Assembly (NCBI GenBank): GCA_031267575.1
Contig: JAIRYN010000047.1
Span: 1 to 64,000, forward strand
Length of the DNA: 64,000 nt
DNA from: Synergistaceae bacterium
GTDB taxonomy: Bacteria > Synergistota > Synergistia > Synergistales > Aminobacteriaceae
Direction: 5' to 3'
This document shows positions 53,579 to 63,368 of this stretch, one piece after another. Under the pieces are notes generated by a model. It did no database searches. It saw nothing but the letters and a program-made list of their open reading frames with translations, and was not told the DNA's origin. Each line of letters starts with the position of its first letter. Position 1 is the stretch's first letter. Both the position numbers and the translations under genes were made by a program.

Positions 53579-54772
53579 TCAGGCAAATCTTTTGAGGGTG
53601 GGAGCGTCGTTGTTGATGTCTGGGCCGAAGAACTTTATTATAAAAAGATCCTCCGTCCCTGTGTTCACCACGTCAACCCCAGTGCGCGCCCGTATCGCCG
53701 TGACCATTATCTCGTCAAGCGCGTGGTCGCCGCCTTTGACCGGTAGACCACCGAATGTTCCCTCGCCGTTCCATACGAGTATGTTGTAAGCACCCCTATC
53801 AACGCTTCTTTTTGAAGCTCCCGGATGTACTATCAGTTTCGTGCCGCTGTATTTGCGGGTGTTGTAGAATATCCACCATTCCTCGCAGCCTGCCGTGTGT
53901 CCGTCTTCCAGTATGACGGGCGGCGTGTGGTGGTTTTCGTAGAAATACGGGTCGCCGTTCGCTTCCCAGTCGAGCTGTTCAACAGCCGCCATCATACCGC
54001 GTTCCTCCAGTTCATCCGGAGGAATATCGCGCGTCAGAACGCTCTTGTCGAGCAGCGTGTGCGCTAGTTTGCCCTGGAACATGCTAGACACGTCGGAATC
54101 CTCCTGAAGCTCAATCGTGAGCGCGCTGCCCGGCGCGTGCAGTATGCCAGGAGGTAGGTGGAATCCGTCATCCGGCATATTGATATAGGCGCGCGACAAC
54201 GCTAGCAGTCTGTCGGTATTCTCCCAGTCCTCCAGGTATTTGGCTATCATGTCCTTGCGGTTCTGGCGGACGATAAAAGGATGTAAGCCGAAGAAGGTTT
54301 CGGGGTGTGGGCCGAGGGGAACGCCTGGGGGAAAGTAGTACGACTCTTCCTTTGATTTTTTGCCTATCTTGTCGGTGTCCTGTTGACGCTGGTGGATATG
54401 AAAAGGCAATCTGTCGGCGTTGTCGAATATCTTGGGCAGACGTCCGAGGCCTTTATGCGCCGAGGCGTAACCCGCGCCCATGATTTCGTCGGGCAGGGCT
54501 TCCACGGCTGCTTTGAGGGTGATGTCCGGCCCTCCGTTGACGCGGATGAATGACAACCCCTCGTCCTGAGTGTGTATCGGGTTTTCGGCCTCGGTGGTCG
54601 AGCCGATCCATCGTTCGGTGATAAAACCGCGTTCGCCCACGTCATAAGCATCGACCGGAAGACCAAGGCGTTTTCCGGGCGGCAGGAATACCCGTGAAAC
54701 CCATGCGGGCTCGAGACGCAGCAAACCTCTATTTTCGGCGATCAGTTTCGCGATTGTGTCTTTGATATTCAT
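53579..54772 (-). CDS. ManA-like cupin sugar (phosphate) isomerase
   Basis: A 397-residue protein resembling class I mannose-6-phosphate isomerases: RLPFHIHQRQQD (His-x-His metal motif), YYFPPGVPLGPHPETFFGLHPFI (in part), DDGFHLPPGILHAPGSALTIELQEDSDVS (cupin motif with His) and a second cupin half (EEWWIFYNTRKYSG). It closes a five-gene sugar operon, so it probably isomerises the imported sugar or its phosphate. The exact substrate is unknown and the match to ManA is distant. Confidence 0.65.
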   Translation of the reverse strand: MNIKDTIAKLIAENRGLLRLEPAWVSRVFLPPGKRLGLPVDAYDVGERGFITERWIGSTTEAENPIHTQDEGLSFIRVNGGPDITLKAAVEALPDEIMGAGYASAHKGLGRLPKIFDNADRLPFHIHQRQQDTDKIGKKSKEESYYFPPGVPLGPHPETFFGLHPFIVRQNRKDMIAKYLEDWENTDRLLALSRAYINMPDDGFHLPPGILHAPGSALTIELQEDSDVSSMFQGKLAHTLLDKSVLTRDIPPDELEERGMMAAVEQLDWEANGDPYFYENHHTPPVILEDGHTAGCEEWWIFYNTRKYSGTKLIVHPGASKRSVDRGAYNILVWNGEGTFGGLPVKGGDHALDEIMVTAIRARTGVDVVNTGTEDLFIIKFFGPDINNDAPTLKRFA

Positions 54773-54835
54773 AGCGCTAGCCTATTTTGAGCATGGCCGC
54801 TCAACTCATGAGCGGCCTCCTGCCCGATTTTGTCC

Positions 54836-55738
54836 TTACAGCTTGTCCTTGCTTAGGACGGTTACGCCGGTATCCACCGGGTCCTTGGAGACGGTCTTGC
54901 CCTCCAGGACAGCTACTGCTGCTTTCACGCCTTCATAGCCCATTACGCCGGGGTTCTGGGCCATCGTCGCTATCAGGTAGCCGTTCTTGATAAGCTCGCG
55001 GAGAGCGTCGGACTGGTCGAAGCCGACTCCCAGTACCGCATCGCCAGCCTCCTGAATCGCGTTACCTACGCCGGTGGAGGAACCCTCGTTTGCGCCGAAG
55101 AGACCAACCACGCCCTGAGTGATGAAATTATCGGCTATTTCCTTACTCTTTACAACATCGCCCTCGCCGTACTGCGTCTCCAGAATGCTGAACTTCGTCC
55201 CCTCGAACGCCGCGCGAAAACCCTTTTCGCGGGCGACGGTGCTAGCGGTTGCCGAGTTCACGTTTACGATACCTATTTTGCCCTCGGTCTTGCCCGCGGA
55301 TTCCAGAGCCTTTATCAGTTCTTTACCCGCCGTATTGCCCGCGGCTTCGTTGTTGGTGGTGAATATGGCTTCTGCTGGGAAATTCGCGGGAGAATCGACG
55401 TAGATGATCTTGACGCCAGCCGCTACCGCTTCCTTCAGCGCCTCGGTGACCGCGTCGGGGCCGTTCGCCGCTAGCAGTATCACGTTCGCTCCGCCGGCCA
55501 CGGCGTTGTTGATCATTTCTATCTGCTTCGCGTCATCCTTGACGTCGGGAGCGGTCCAGCTGTATGTGACGTTGCCCGCTTCCTTCGCCGCTTTATCCGC
55601 GCCTTCGTTCACACCGGCCCAGTGACGATCCATCTGATCCATAGTTATGAGGGTCACTTTGTACTGTGCGGCCGCCGCTCCGCTGACCAAAAACCCCAAA
55701 ACCAACGTCAACGCCAATACGCAACGCAGTGCTTTCAT
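54836..55738 (-). CDS. Periplasmic sugar-binding protein (RbsB type)
   Basis: A 300-residue secreted protein: signal peptide (LRCVLALTLVLGFLVSGAAA), YKVTLITMDQMDRHWAGVNEG, NAVAGGANVILLAANGPDAV, IIYVDSPAN, ITQGVVGLFGANEGSSTGVG and VLGVGFDQSD. These fit Peripla_BP_4 proteins for ribose, galactose or related sugars. It feeds the RbsC/RbsA pair encoded just upstream. Confidence 0.93.
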   Translation of the reverse strand: MKALRCVLALTLVLGFLVSGAAAAQYKVTLITMDQMDRHWAGVNEGADKAAKEAGNVTYSWTAPDVKDDAKQIEMINNAVAGGANVILLAANGPDAVTEALKEAVAAGVKIIYVDSPANFPAEAIFTTNNEAAGNTAGKELIKALESAGKTEGKIGIVNVNSATASTVAREKGFRAAFEGTKFSILETQYGEGDVVKSKEIADNFITQGVVGLFGANEGSSTGVGNAIQEAGDAVLGVGFDQSDALRELIKNGYLIATMAQNPGVMGYEGVKAAVAVLEGKTVSKDPVDTGVTVLSKDKL

Positions 55739-55794
55739 GATATTACCTCCCTTATATTTTTTACCTTTTGCCGTAAAACCGACTAAACTAAACC

Positions 55795-56835
55795 TCAGCT
55801 TTCACTCCTTTCACGCGTTTTGCGTTTGAACCAGGCGATTTTATTTTTCCCCATCCGCGTCCCCTGACGCACGATGATGTCGAGCAACACCGATATAACG
55901 ACGATCACGCCGACCGCTATGTTTCTGATCGCGACCGGAGCGCCGGCCAAAATCAGGCCATTCTGGAGAACACTCCATATCGACGCCCCTATCACTGTCC
56001 CCAACAGTAACCCCTGACCGCCCAGCGTCGAGACACCGCCTATTACGCTTGCGGCGACGGCGTACAGCTCGTACATATTGCCGGCGTCCATGGTACCCAC
56101 GCCGCCTGTCGCGCAGACTATGAATCCCACGACACAGGAACAGAAAGCGCTGACAAGATAAGCTGCGGTGACCGTGTAGCCGACATTCACCCCAGACATC
56201 CTGGCGGCCTCGATGTTGCTGCCGACGGCGTAAATATGCCGGCCGGTTCTGGTGGACGACAGTATGAAATTGAATATGATCCAAAGCACGACGGCTATCC
56301 AGACGGTGCTATAGACTCCCCCGTACTCGCCATAGTAGAACAGGTTGCGGAAAGCTCTCGCGGCCTCGCCGATCGAGTCGGTGTTGTGGTTTTTGTTCAC
56401 GATCTGAGCGATGCCGCGCGCGATCGTCATGGTGCCGAGCGTCGCTATGAACGGCGGAAGCCCGCACCTCGCGACCAGTACCCCGTTGAGAGCGCCGATC
56501 AGCAGACACGAAATCAGAGTTATGGCGACGGCTCCCGACGGAGAGACTCCCTTCGTCATGAGAGTGGCCGATATCATGCAACTCATCCCCACCACGGAGC
56601 CTATCGAGAGGTCGATGTTGCCCGTTATGAGCACGAACGACTGGGCTATACCGATTATCAATATCGGGGCCATCTGGCGGAGAAGGTTCCTCAGGTTTCG
56701 CGCCGAGACGAAGTTCTCGCTCAGCATACTGAAGATGAAGAAAATTATCGCGAGGCCCACCGTCACCGTTATGACCTGGGGCATTCCCCTGATCGTCAGT
56801 ATTCGGGCGCCAATACCCCTGTTTTCGCCGCTCAT
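55795..56835 (-). CDS. Sugar ABC transporter permease (RbsC type)
   Basis: About 346 residues, eight to ten helices, BPD_transp_2 family: FVSARNLRNLLRQMAPILII, GNIDLSIGSVVGMSCM, GLPPFIATLGTMTIARGI, GSNIEAARMSGVNVG (the permease loop) and GGVSTLGGQG. ATG 56835 overlaps the ATPase stop by 4 bp (ATGA) and follows GGGGAGGAAG; the frame is open upstream. Confidence 0.93.
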   Translation of the reverse strand: MSGENRGIGARILTIRGMPQVITVTVGLAIIFFIFSMLSENFVSARNLRNLLRQMAPILIIGIAQSFVLITGNIDLSIGSVVGMSCMISATLMTKGVSPSGAVAITLISCLLIGALNGVLVARCGLPPFIATLGTMTIARGIAQIVNKNHNTDSIGEAARAFRNLFYYGEYGGVYSTVWIAVVLWIIFNFILSSTRTGRHIYAVGSNIEAARMSGVNVGYTVTAAYLVSAFCSCVVGFIVCATGGVGTMDAGNMYELYAVAASVIGGVSTLGGQGLLLGTVIGASIWSVLQNGLILAGAPVAIRNIAVGVIVVISVLLDIIVRQGTRMGKNKIAWFKRKTRERSES

Positions 56836-58385
56836 ACCGCTTCCTCCCCTTCGACTGCAATATGCGCGCCGAGTTTTTTCTCCTCTTTTTTTTCCTCGAA
56901 GCGTGTCGCGCACTCCAATATTTTATTTTGTGTGACCTCGTCGCCTGTGAATTCGCCGGTGACACGTCCCTCGCACATCACCAGCACGCGATCAGCGAAG
57001 CCCATTATCTCCGGCATTTCGGACGACACGAACATGACTCCAATGCCTTCTTTTTTGAGTTCATTCATCAGGTTATAGATTTCGACCTTCGCGGCCACGT
57101 CGATTCCGCGCGTCGGCTCGTCGAAAATCACGACCCTGGAATTTCGCGCCAGCCATTTGCCGACGACGACCTTCTGCTGATTGCCCCCCGAGAGGCTCCC
57201 CGCGTTCACCTCGGGGCTCGAAAGTTTTATGGCGAGATTTTTGACCGTCTCGTCCACCATTTTCATCTCTCTGACGCGGCTCACCACGCCGCCGCCCCCG
57301 CAAAGCGAGTCGAGGTTCGGCAACACGACATTCTCTCGCACGGAAAGCCTTACGCACAGGCCGTCCTTCTTGCGGTCCTCGGGCGCGAGGACTATGCCCG
57401 CGGAAATCGCATCGGAGGGGCGATTTATTGCAACTTTTTCGCCGTCGAGGAATATTTCGCCTCCGTCCCTGGGATCAATTCCGAATATCGCGCGCGTGAG
57501 TTCGGTGCGTCCGGCTCCCATAAGGCCCGCGATGCCCACTATTTCGCCCTCGTAAAGCTCCAGCGAGACGTTTTTCACCGCTTTCCCCGCCGAGAGGTTT
57601 TTGACTTCGAATATTTTCCTACCACGCAGACGCTCGACGCAGGGAAATTTTTCCTTTATCTCCCGCCCCACCATGTTGGAAATGATCTCGTCCATGGTGA
57701 TCTCCGAGAATTTTTTCGAGATGATGAAGCGTCCGTCCCGCATTATGGCAACACGATCGGCGACGCGCTTCAGTTCGTCGAGTCTGTGCGATATGTAGAC
57801 GATGCCACAATGGCCCTCTCTTTTGAGTGAATGGATTATGCTGAAAAGGTCATCGATTTCTTTTGCCGTCAGAGCGCTTGTTGGCTCGTCCATTATCAGT
57901 ATACGGGCATTGGCCGAAAGTGCCTTGGCTATCTCGACGAGCTGCTGCTTTGAAACGGTAAGGTCGCCGACGATTGTGTCGGAATCCATGTCGATATTGA
58001 GACGTTTTAACACTGCCGCCGCCGCCGCGCTCATCTGGCGTTTAGCCAGGACACCTTTTTTGACGGTCTCACGCCCCAAAAAGATATTTTCCGCCACAGT
58101 AAGGTGTGAACAGAGATTGAGTTCCTGGTGGATTATCGCGATTCCCATGTTCTTGGCTTCGCGCGGCGTGATATTGCCCACCGAACGACCGTAAATTTTC
58201 ATCGTTCCGGCGTCGCGCGTGTAGACCCCGCTCAATATTTTGACGAGCGTCGATTTGCCGGCGCCATTTTCGCCGAGAAGCGCTACAACTTCTCCGGCAT
58301 TGACACCGAACGACACGTCGTCTAGAACTTTTACGCCAAAGAAAGATTTATCGATATGTTCCAGTTCGGCGAGCAGCTTCACCAC
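56832..58385 (-). CDS. Sugar ABC transporter ATP-binding protein (RbsA type, two ABC domains)
   Basis: A 517-residue tandem ATPase. Domain 1: GENGAGKSTLVKIL, LTVSKQQLVEIAKAL, LIMDEPTSAL. Domain 2: degenerate GLMGAGRTE, LSGGNQQKVVVGKWLA, VIFDEPTRGIDV. This asymmetry is usual for RbsA/MglA. GTG start at 58385. It energises the RbsC-like permease. Confidence 0.95.
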   Translation of the reverse strand: MVKLLAELEHIDKSFFGVKVLDDVSFGVNAGEVVALLGENGAGKSTLVKILSGVYTRDAGTMKIYGRSVGNITPREAKNMGIAIIHQELNLCSHLTVAENIFLGRETVKKGVLAKRQMSAAAAAVLKRLNIDMDSDTIVGDLTVSKQQLVEIAKALSANARILIMDEPTSALTAKEIDDLFSIIHSLKREGHCGIVYISHRLDELKRVADRVAIMRDGRFIISKKFSEITMDEIISNMVGREIKEKFPCVERLRGRKIFEVKNLSAGKAVKNVSLELYEGEIVGIAGLMGAGRTELTRAIFGIDPRDGGEIFLDGEKVAINRPSDAISAGIVLAPEDRKKDGLCVRLSVRENVVLPNLDSLCGGGGVVSRVREMKMVDETVKNLAIKLSSPEVNAGSLSGGNQQKVVVGKWLARNSRVVIFDEPTRGIDVAAKVEIYNLMNELKKEGIGVMFVSSEMPEIMGFADRVLVMCEGRVTGEFTGDEVTQNKILECATRFEEKKEEKKLGAHIAVEGEEAV

Positions 58386-58591
58386 ATCCTCACCTGTTTT
58401 TCACCGATACCGTATAGTATACGGCGTCACGGCGAATCTTTCAATGTAAGTGGTAAGTGAATCTTTCAATAACAAATCTTTCAATGTATGTGAATCTTTC
58501 AATATAAATCTTTATGAATCTTTGTGAATCTTTGTGAATATTTGTGAAGCTTTCGATATGACGGAGTTTTCATCCCGCTTGCATCCCGTTC
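58386..58591. repeat. Short-word repeats in the spacer between kinase and ATPase genes
   Basis: GAATCTTTCAAT and GAATCTTTGT words recur about ten times between 58430 and 58555. No gene is seen here. Confidence 0.6.
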
Positions 58592-59560
58592 TCATCCCTG
58601 CGCTTTCAAAAAAAATTCGACCTCTTCAAGCCGCGGCATGGAATTCGCCGCGCCGCGTCGTGTTGCCACAATAGCGGCGCACGCGTTGGAAAAACGCAGA
58701 ATATCTGCAAGCTGTGGCATGTCCAGTTTGGCCAATCGGGTGTCCGCCAAAGGCATCAGTTTATACATCACTCCGGCCATGAACGCGTCGCCGCATCCAG
58801 TTGTCTCGTTCACCTCGACTTTGAAACCGGGAATCGATATTTCCTGTTTATGCCAACGCGCACGCGCTCCCTTCGAGCCTTCCGTGACGATGAGAAGACC
58901 GCTTTCGTTAGCGGGTAGTGCATCGAGGCCCTTTGTTGTATCATTCTTCCCTGTGATCCAGGTCAGGTCATCGTCGCTCAATTTCAGAACATCGACCTCG
59001 GATATCCATTCCAGAAGGCGCGGCTTGAAGCTGGGTTTATCTTTCAGGTAAAGCGGGCGGATGTTGGGATCCAGTACGGTGACAACGCCGGCAGATTTCA
59101 TCGTTTTGAAAAGGCGGACGTAGGTCTCGGACGCTGGCGGGTCGCCCAGGGAGACAGAGCCGAAATGATAGAGCGCAACCTCCGCAGGGTCTATTGGCGG
59201 CAGCTCGTCCCAGGTTAGGGATATGTCTGCCGCGTGGTCGCGGTAGAAACGGAACTGTGCTTTACCCTCGGTGTCAATTGCCGCCATAGCGAGGGTGGTA
59301 TTCTGTCCTTTGCCCTCCAGTAAATACCGAGAATCCAGTCCTTCGTTCAAAAGCAAGCTCTTCAATTCAAGTCCGAACTCGTCCGTTCCCAGCTTTACCA
59401 GAAAACCTGTTTTGTGCCCCAGTCGGGCCACCCCTACCGCGGTATTGAAAGGCGAGCCTCCGGGACGCCTCTCGAAGAACTTCGATTTTGCCAGCCCGGC
59501 ACCGGGGGTCGTCGATAGGAAATCGTACAGGATTTCTCCGCTACACAGCACATGTTTCAT
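58592..59560 (-). CDS. PfkB-family carbohydrate kinase
   Basis: A 322-residue sugar kinase of the ribokinase fold: CSGEILYDFL, RRPGGSPFNTAVGVARLGH (sugar site), KLGTDEFGLELKSLL, DPNIRPLYL and VNETTGCGDAFMAGVMYKL (anion hole and catalytic Asp in GCGD). Closest in look to fructokinases. First gene of the sugar operon, so it likely phosphorylates the imported sugar. Confidence 0.9.
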   Translation of the reverse strand: MKHVLCSGEILYDFLSTTPGAGLAKSKFFERRPGGSPFNTAVGVARLGHKTGFLVKLGTDEFGLELKSLLLNEGLDSRYLLEGKGQNTTLAMAAIDTEGKAQFRFYRDHAADISLTWDELPPIDPAEVALYHFGSVSLGDPPASETYVRLFKTMKSAGVVTVLDPNIRPLYLKDKPSFKPRLLEWISEVDVLKLSDDDLTWITGKNDTTKGLDALPANESGLLIVTEGSKGARARWHKQEISIPGFKVEVNETTGCGDAFMAGVMYKLMPLADTRLAKLDMPQLADILRFSNACAAIVATRRGAANSMPRLEEVEFFLKAQG

Positions 59561-59756
59561 GTTTCATGGCTCCTTCGTAGACTCAGGTTGTTGAAAGTGA
59601 GAGTGTGTTTTAAAAACTCTCAAATTGACTACAGACTCCATTGTCTCCGTCACTCCGCGAATTGTCAGATTCCATAGTTTTCTGCTCGTACTAATCATAT
59701 CACGTATTCGGCAAATGAAAACTTTGCCAGCGCGTACTGACGCATACTAAAATGAT

Positions 59757-60000
59757 GACCGCCTGAAAAAAAGACTGGAGGAGATAGATCGCGTCACGGA
59801 CAGCGTGGCGAATAGAGCACTGGAAGAAATAGCAGAGGCTATTGGTGAAAAGGCCGACAGCCTCACGGTTCAAAAGAACAAAGGTTTTATGTGGCGCTCG
59901 TAGGGCCTGCTGATGAGCTTTGTGGTGCTGCTCCGGGCGGCGGTGTCCAACTCAGGATATGTCATGGGGAATGGACATAGCCCTTTCTGGCTACATTCCG
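59757..60000 (+). pseudogene. Remnant of a coiled-coil/membrane protein
   Basis: A frame with no start reads DRLKKRLEEIDRVTDSVANR, then ALEEIAEAIGEKAD, an in-frame TAG at ~59899 and LLMSFVVLLRAAVSNSG. Regular heptads followed by a helix suggest a real protein once. Family unknown. The rest of 59561-60170 holds no other gene. Confidence 0.4.
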
Positions 60001-60239
60001 AAACAGGCCTGCGTCGAGTGGCAGGGTGGATTTTGAATGTGCCATCGGGATAGATTTTGCTGTTGGGAAGCGGTCCGTTTCTGTTTGAAGTTTATAGCAG
60101 CAGTATGAAAAAGATAACCGTCAACAAGCGTTTTGGAGTCAACAAAACAAAAATGAAAATATCGTTCTGTACTTGACATACTCCCACGACTAAAGTCATG
60201 GGATTGTAAGATCTACAAAGACAGCAGATTGAAACCGGT

Positions 60240-61081
60240 CTTACGTCTTCTCCTTTAAGAGTGGATGTCCCCACTCTGAGAATATTTACAGCCGCCTTGA
60301 TATCCCGATTGATATCCCGGTCGTGTTCCGCTCCGCATCTCGGACACGTCCATCCGTCCATCCACAGATGGACAGAGATGGACAGCGGCAACTCAGGAAG
60401 AACATAAAAACAGGATGAACAGATTTTTGACGAAGGATAGAACCTGTAGATTTTTGTTCTATGCGATTTTTATTCCATGATTGCCGTTCTTGTACATCTC
60501 CCACGAAAGAATACCGAGAAATTGAGCGTGTCCCAAATCAGATATTTTACGACCCCACATGCGTTGCATAGCTTTCATATTCAAGTCCTTGACTTCAAGT
60601 CCTCGACTTCAAGTCCTCGACTTCAAGTCCTTGACTTCAAGTCCTCGACTCCAAGTCCTTGACTTCAAGTCCTTGACTTCAAGTCCTTGACTTCAAGTCC
60701 TCGACTTTAAGTCCTCGACTTCAAGTCCTTGACTTCAAGTCCTTGACTTTAAGTCCTTGACTTTAAGTCCTTGACGAAGGAAGATGGAAGCATGCCGCCG
60801 TACGAGCTCAAGCGCCAGTTTGTAGTGATAGTCTCTACGTTGATTTGCGATTGTCCTGTGCGTTCTGGCTAGAGCAAACCTTGCTTTCTTATGATTCTTG
60901 CTTCCTCGTCTCTTACGGCTGAGTTCTCGCGAAAATTTCTTGAGCTTGCCTGAAGCCCGGCGCATAGATGCATAGAAAGAGGCGACTCAATCTTTTCTCC
61001 CTCCGACGTGGTGAGGAATATTTTCAAATCGAAATCGAGACCCAAAATCGAGGCCGACACTTTTACCTGATCTTGCCTCAT
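60240..61081 (-). pseudogene. tnpB: tnpB fragments, frameshifted
   Basis: Pieces in different frames follow TnpB order: RuvC-I ILGLDFDLKIFLTTSEGE (Gly in place of a variable residue; catalytic Asp present), the basic helices GKLKKFSRELSRKRRGSK, RTIANQRRDYHYKLALELV, then the 14-bp array at the RuvC-II site, MQRMWGRKISDLGHAQF, PSSKICSSC and WTCPRCGAEHDRDIN. The start domain is lost. Confidence 0.8.
60581..60776. repeat. 14 x 14-bp tandem array inside the tnpB remnant
   Basis: TTCAAGTCCTTGAC units repeat 14 times without spacers, with C/T changes at two positions. The array falls where TnpB has its RuvC-II Glu-Asp-Leu motif and has destroyed the frame. Confidence 0.95.
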
Positions 61082-61658
61082 TCGCTTTGCAATCCTCCGT
61101 TTTGCAATCCTCGTCCGTTACGAAGTAGAGCCGGAGGTCACCCAGCGCGTCTCGCTTGATGGTGAGGATTTTTATTTATAAAGTTCTTTGAGTCGGATTT
61201 CTACATCACCAACAAGCACCTTGCGCCAATATTTTGGACACTAGAGGAGATGATAGCCAATATTGATAGCCAATATTGAACACAGATGTGTTCGAATAAA
61301 TCCATCGTTGATAAGCCATAACCATAAAAGGAGTTTAATATGAAAGTAGCAATATGGCAAGAAATCAAATACAAAACAAACGCCGCCAACGGCGGCGTTG
61401 CGATTCTCATCCAATCTCATCCAATCTCACCCAATCTCACCCAATCACAGCTGAAGCTGTTGGCTTTCTCATCGCTTTATCGTAAAATCCATAACAAATC
61501 TTGTTGCAATGATATTTATTATTTTGATCGTTCTTTATTTGACCGGGATGAACGTTGCGCTTTTATGACGGATGAAATCATTCGTGGTTCACTCATTGTA
61601 ATCGTCGCTTTTGGCGTATAATTCAAAAAAAACGAACAGCAAGAAAGGAGGCGGGAGA

Positions 61659-63368
61659 ATGTTAACACCGCGCCAGTATCAGCTAGAAGCTATAGAGACT
61701 GTTCTGGGTAAGTGGCGTGAAGGCGTGACTCGCCAACTTCTTAGCCTCCCGACCGGAACCGGCAAAACGGTAATTTTTGCTCTGTTAGCCCAGAGACTGG
61801 ATACGTTCACCCTTATCCTCGCCCATCGGGAAGAACTTTTATCCCAAGCCTACGAGAAAATCACAACCATCATGCCGGAAGCAGACGCCGGGATCTTTCA
61901 GGGTTCCAACCGCGAAGGATTGGAGAGCCGGATTTGCATCGCTTCCGTTCAGACGGCGGCGAGACATACGCGCAGCCTTCAACAACGGGGATTCAATCTT
62001 TTGATTTGCGATGAAGCCCACCACGCGCGTGCGCAAAGCTATGAGAAGATTCTCAAGAAAACGGGGTTTTTAGAGAACAACCTCAACAAACTCCTTCTCG
62101 GAGTGACCGCTACGCCGTACCGAATGGATGGACGTGCTTTAGGTGGTGTTTTTGAGCATATCGTTTTCGAGCGCAGTCTTGTGACCATGATTCGAGAAGG
62201 ATATTTGAGCGATGTCCGGTGTATTTCGGTCGGGACAAATTCCGACTTAGATAACGTGAGTATCCGCAACGGCGATTTTGCCAGCAACGAGCTAGCGTTA
62301 GCGATTGATACTGTCTGCCGCAATCAAGTTATTGTAGATGCCTACAAAAACTATTGTATGGGGAAAAAGGCGGTTGCTTTCGGCGTTTCTGTAGAACATG
62401 CGCAAAGCATCGCACGAGAATTCCAGTCCAACGGAATACCATGCGGAGTAATGTGGGGAAACATGGGGGCTGAGGAACGGAAAAAAGAGTTAGCGCGTTT
62501 CGCGTCTGGAGAAGTCAAAGTTCTCTCCAATTGCATGTTGCTCACGGAAGGATTCGACGCACCTGACATTGATGCTATCCTGATGTCCCGTCCGACAAGA
62601 AGCAAAGGACTCTATACACAGTGCGTGGGGCGCGGCTTGAGACTCGCTCCCGGAAAAAAAGAATGTCTCCTTCTGGATTTTGTAGACATTTCGAGGAAGC
62701 ACGATTTGTGTAACCTGGGAACCCTGGTGGGGAGAAAAATAAAATCCGGTGAGTCTCTTCTTGAAGTCGTCGAAGAAGGGGAATGGAAAGATCGTGAGCC
62801 GCAGTCCGGTCTAATCGTGATTCATAAGAATACCGAAGAGGTAGACCCTCTGAGGCGTGACCGCTTCCAGTGGATATCCTTCGGGAAAGGATACCGTTTA
62901 CTCGTGAAGGATTTCGCAATCACGTGTGTTCCACACGACAACGGATATTTCGTTTTTCTTGTCCAAAAAGCAGGGAAAACAAGTGTCCTCGTCCAAAAGG
63001 CGGTCCCATTGGAGACGGCGATGGCGGCAGCCGAGAATTATGCCTGCAAAACCGTGCAATCGTTTTTCTTCGATCAGGGAGCAAAATGGCGCAAAGAGAA
63101 AGCATCGGACAAGCAATTACAACTACTCGACAATCTTCAGTTACCTCATAACCCCGTCATCTCAAAGGGAGAAGCAGCGAATTTACTCAATCAGCATTTC
63201 AATCAACCGGCGACGGAAAAGCAAGTGTGGTACTTGAATTTTCATAACCTCCATCCCTTCCCAGAGGTATTGAGCAAAAAGGAGGCGGGGCAAATCATTC
63301 AAAAATTCCGAGACGGAGAATTGCAGGAAGAAAAAGCTCTTGTTCCGCAGTATTCATCATTATCGTGA
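61659..63368 (+). CDS. DEAD/DEAH-box helicase family protein
   Basis: A 569-residue superfamily 2 enzyme: RQYQLEAIETVL (Q-motif), LPTGTGKTVIFALLAQ (I), LILAHREELLSQAYEKI (Ia), ICDEAHHARAQSYEKIL (II, DEAH), GVTATPYRMDGRALGG (III), LLTEGFDAPDIDAILMSRPT (V) and YTQCVGRGLRLAPGK (VI). The C-terminus has two similar helical units (KQLQLLDNLQLP and KQVWYLNFHNLHPFP). It resembles SSL2/type III restriction-like helicases used in repair or defence. ATG 61659 follows AAAGGAGGCGGGAG. Confidence 0.9.
   Translation: MLTPRQYQLEAIETVLGKWREGVTRQLLSLPTGTGKTVIFALLAQRLDTFTLILAHREELLSQAYEKITTIMPEADAGIFQGSNREGLESRICIASVQTAARHTRSLQQRGFNLLICDEAHHARAQSYEKILKKTGFLENNLNKLLLGVTATPYRMDGRALGGVFEHIVFERSLVTMIREGYLSDVRCISVGTNSDLDNVSIRNGDFASNELALAIDTVCRNQVIVDAYKNYCMGKKAVAFGVSVEHAQSIAREFQSNGIPCGVMWGNMGAEERKKELARFASGEVKVLSNCMLLTEGFDAPDIDAILMSRPTRSKGLYTQCVGRGLRLAPGKKECLLLDFVDISRKHDLCNLGTLVGRKIKSGESLLEVVEEGEWKDREPQSGLIVIHKNTEEVDPLRRDRFQWISFGKGYRLLVKDFAITCVPHDNGYFVFLVQKAGKTSVLVQKAVPLETAMAAAENYACKTVQSFFFDQGAKWRKEKASDKQLQLLDNLQLPHNPVISKGEAANLLNQHFNQPATEKQVWYLNFHNLHPFPEVLSKKEAGQIIQKFRDGELQEEKALVPQYSSLS

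Larger units (their letters stand above)
60173..61481 (-). mobile_element. IS608-like element, heavily decayed
   Basis: On the minus strand the element starts after TTAC (61482-61485) with GATAAAGCGATGAGAAAGCC and ends with TCAA (60173-60176), 1309 bp. It has a tnpA 5' fragment (about 61190-61345; AYQRWIYSNTSVFNIGY, then a 13-bp duplication and a deletion) and a broken tnpB. The left-end region holds a GAGATTGGGT repeat and a CGCCGCCGTTGGCGGCG hairpin. Confidence 0.85.

Noticed and set aside
60581-60776. Array that could be mistaken for a CRISPR
   Set aside because: Units of 14 bp abut with no unique spacers and no cas genes are near; it is a tandem expansion in tnpB.
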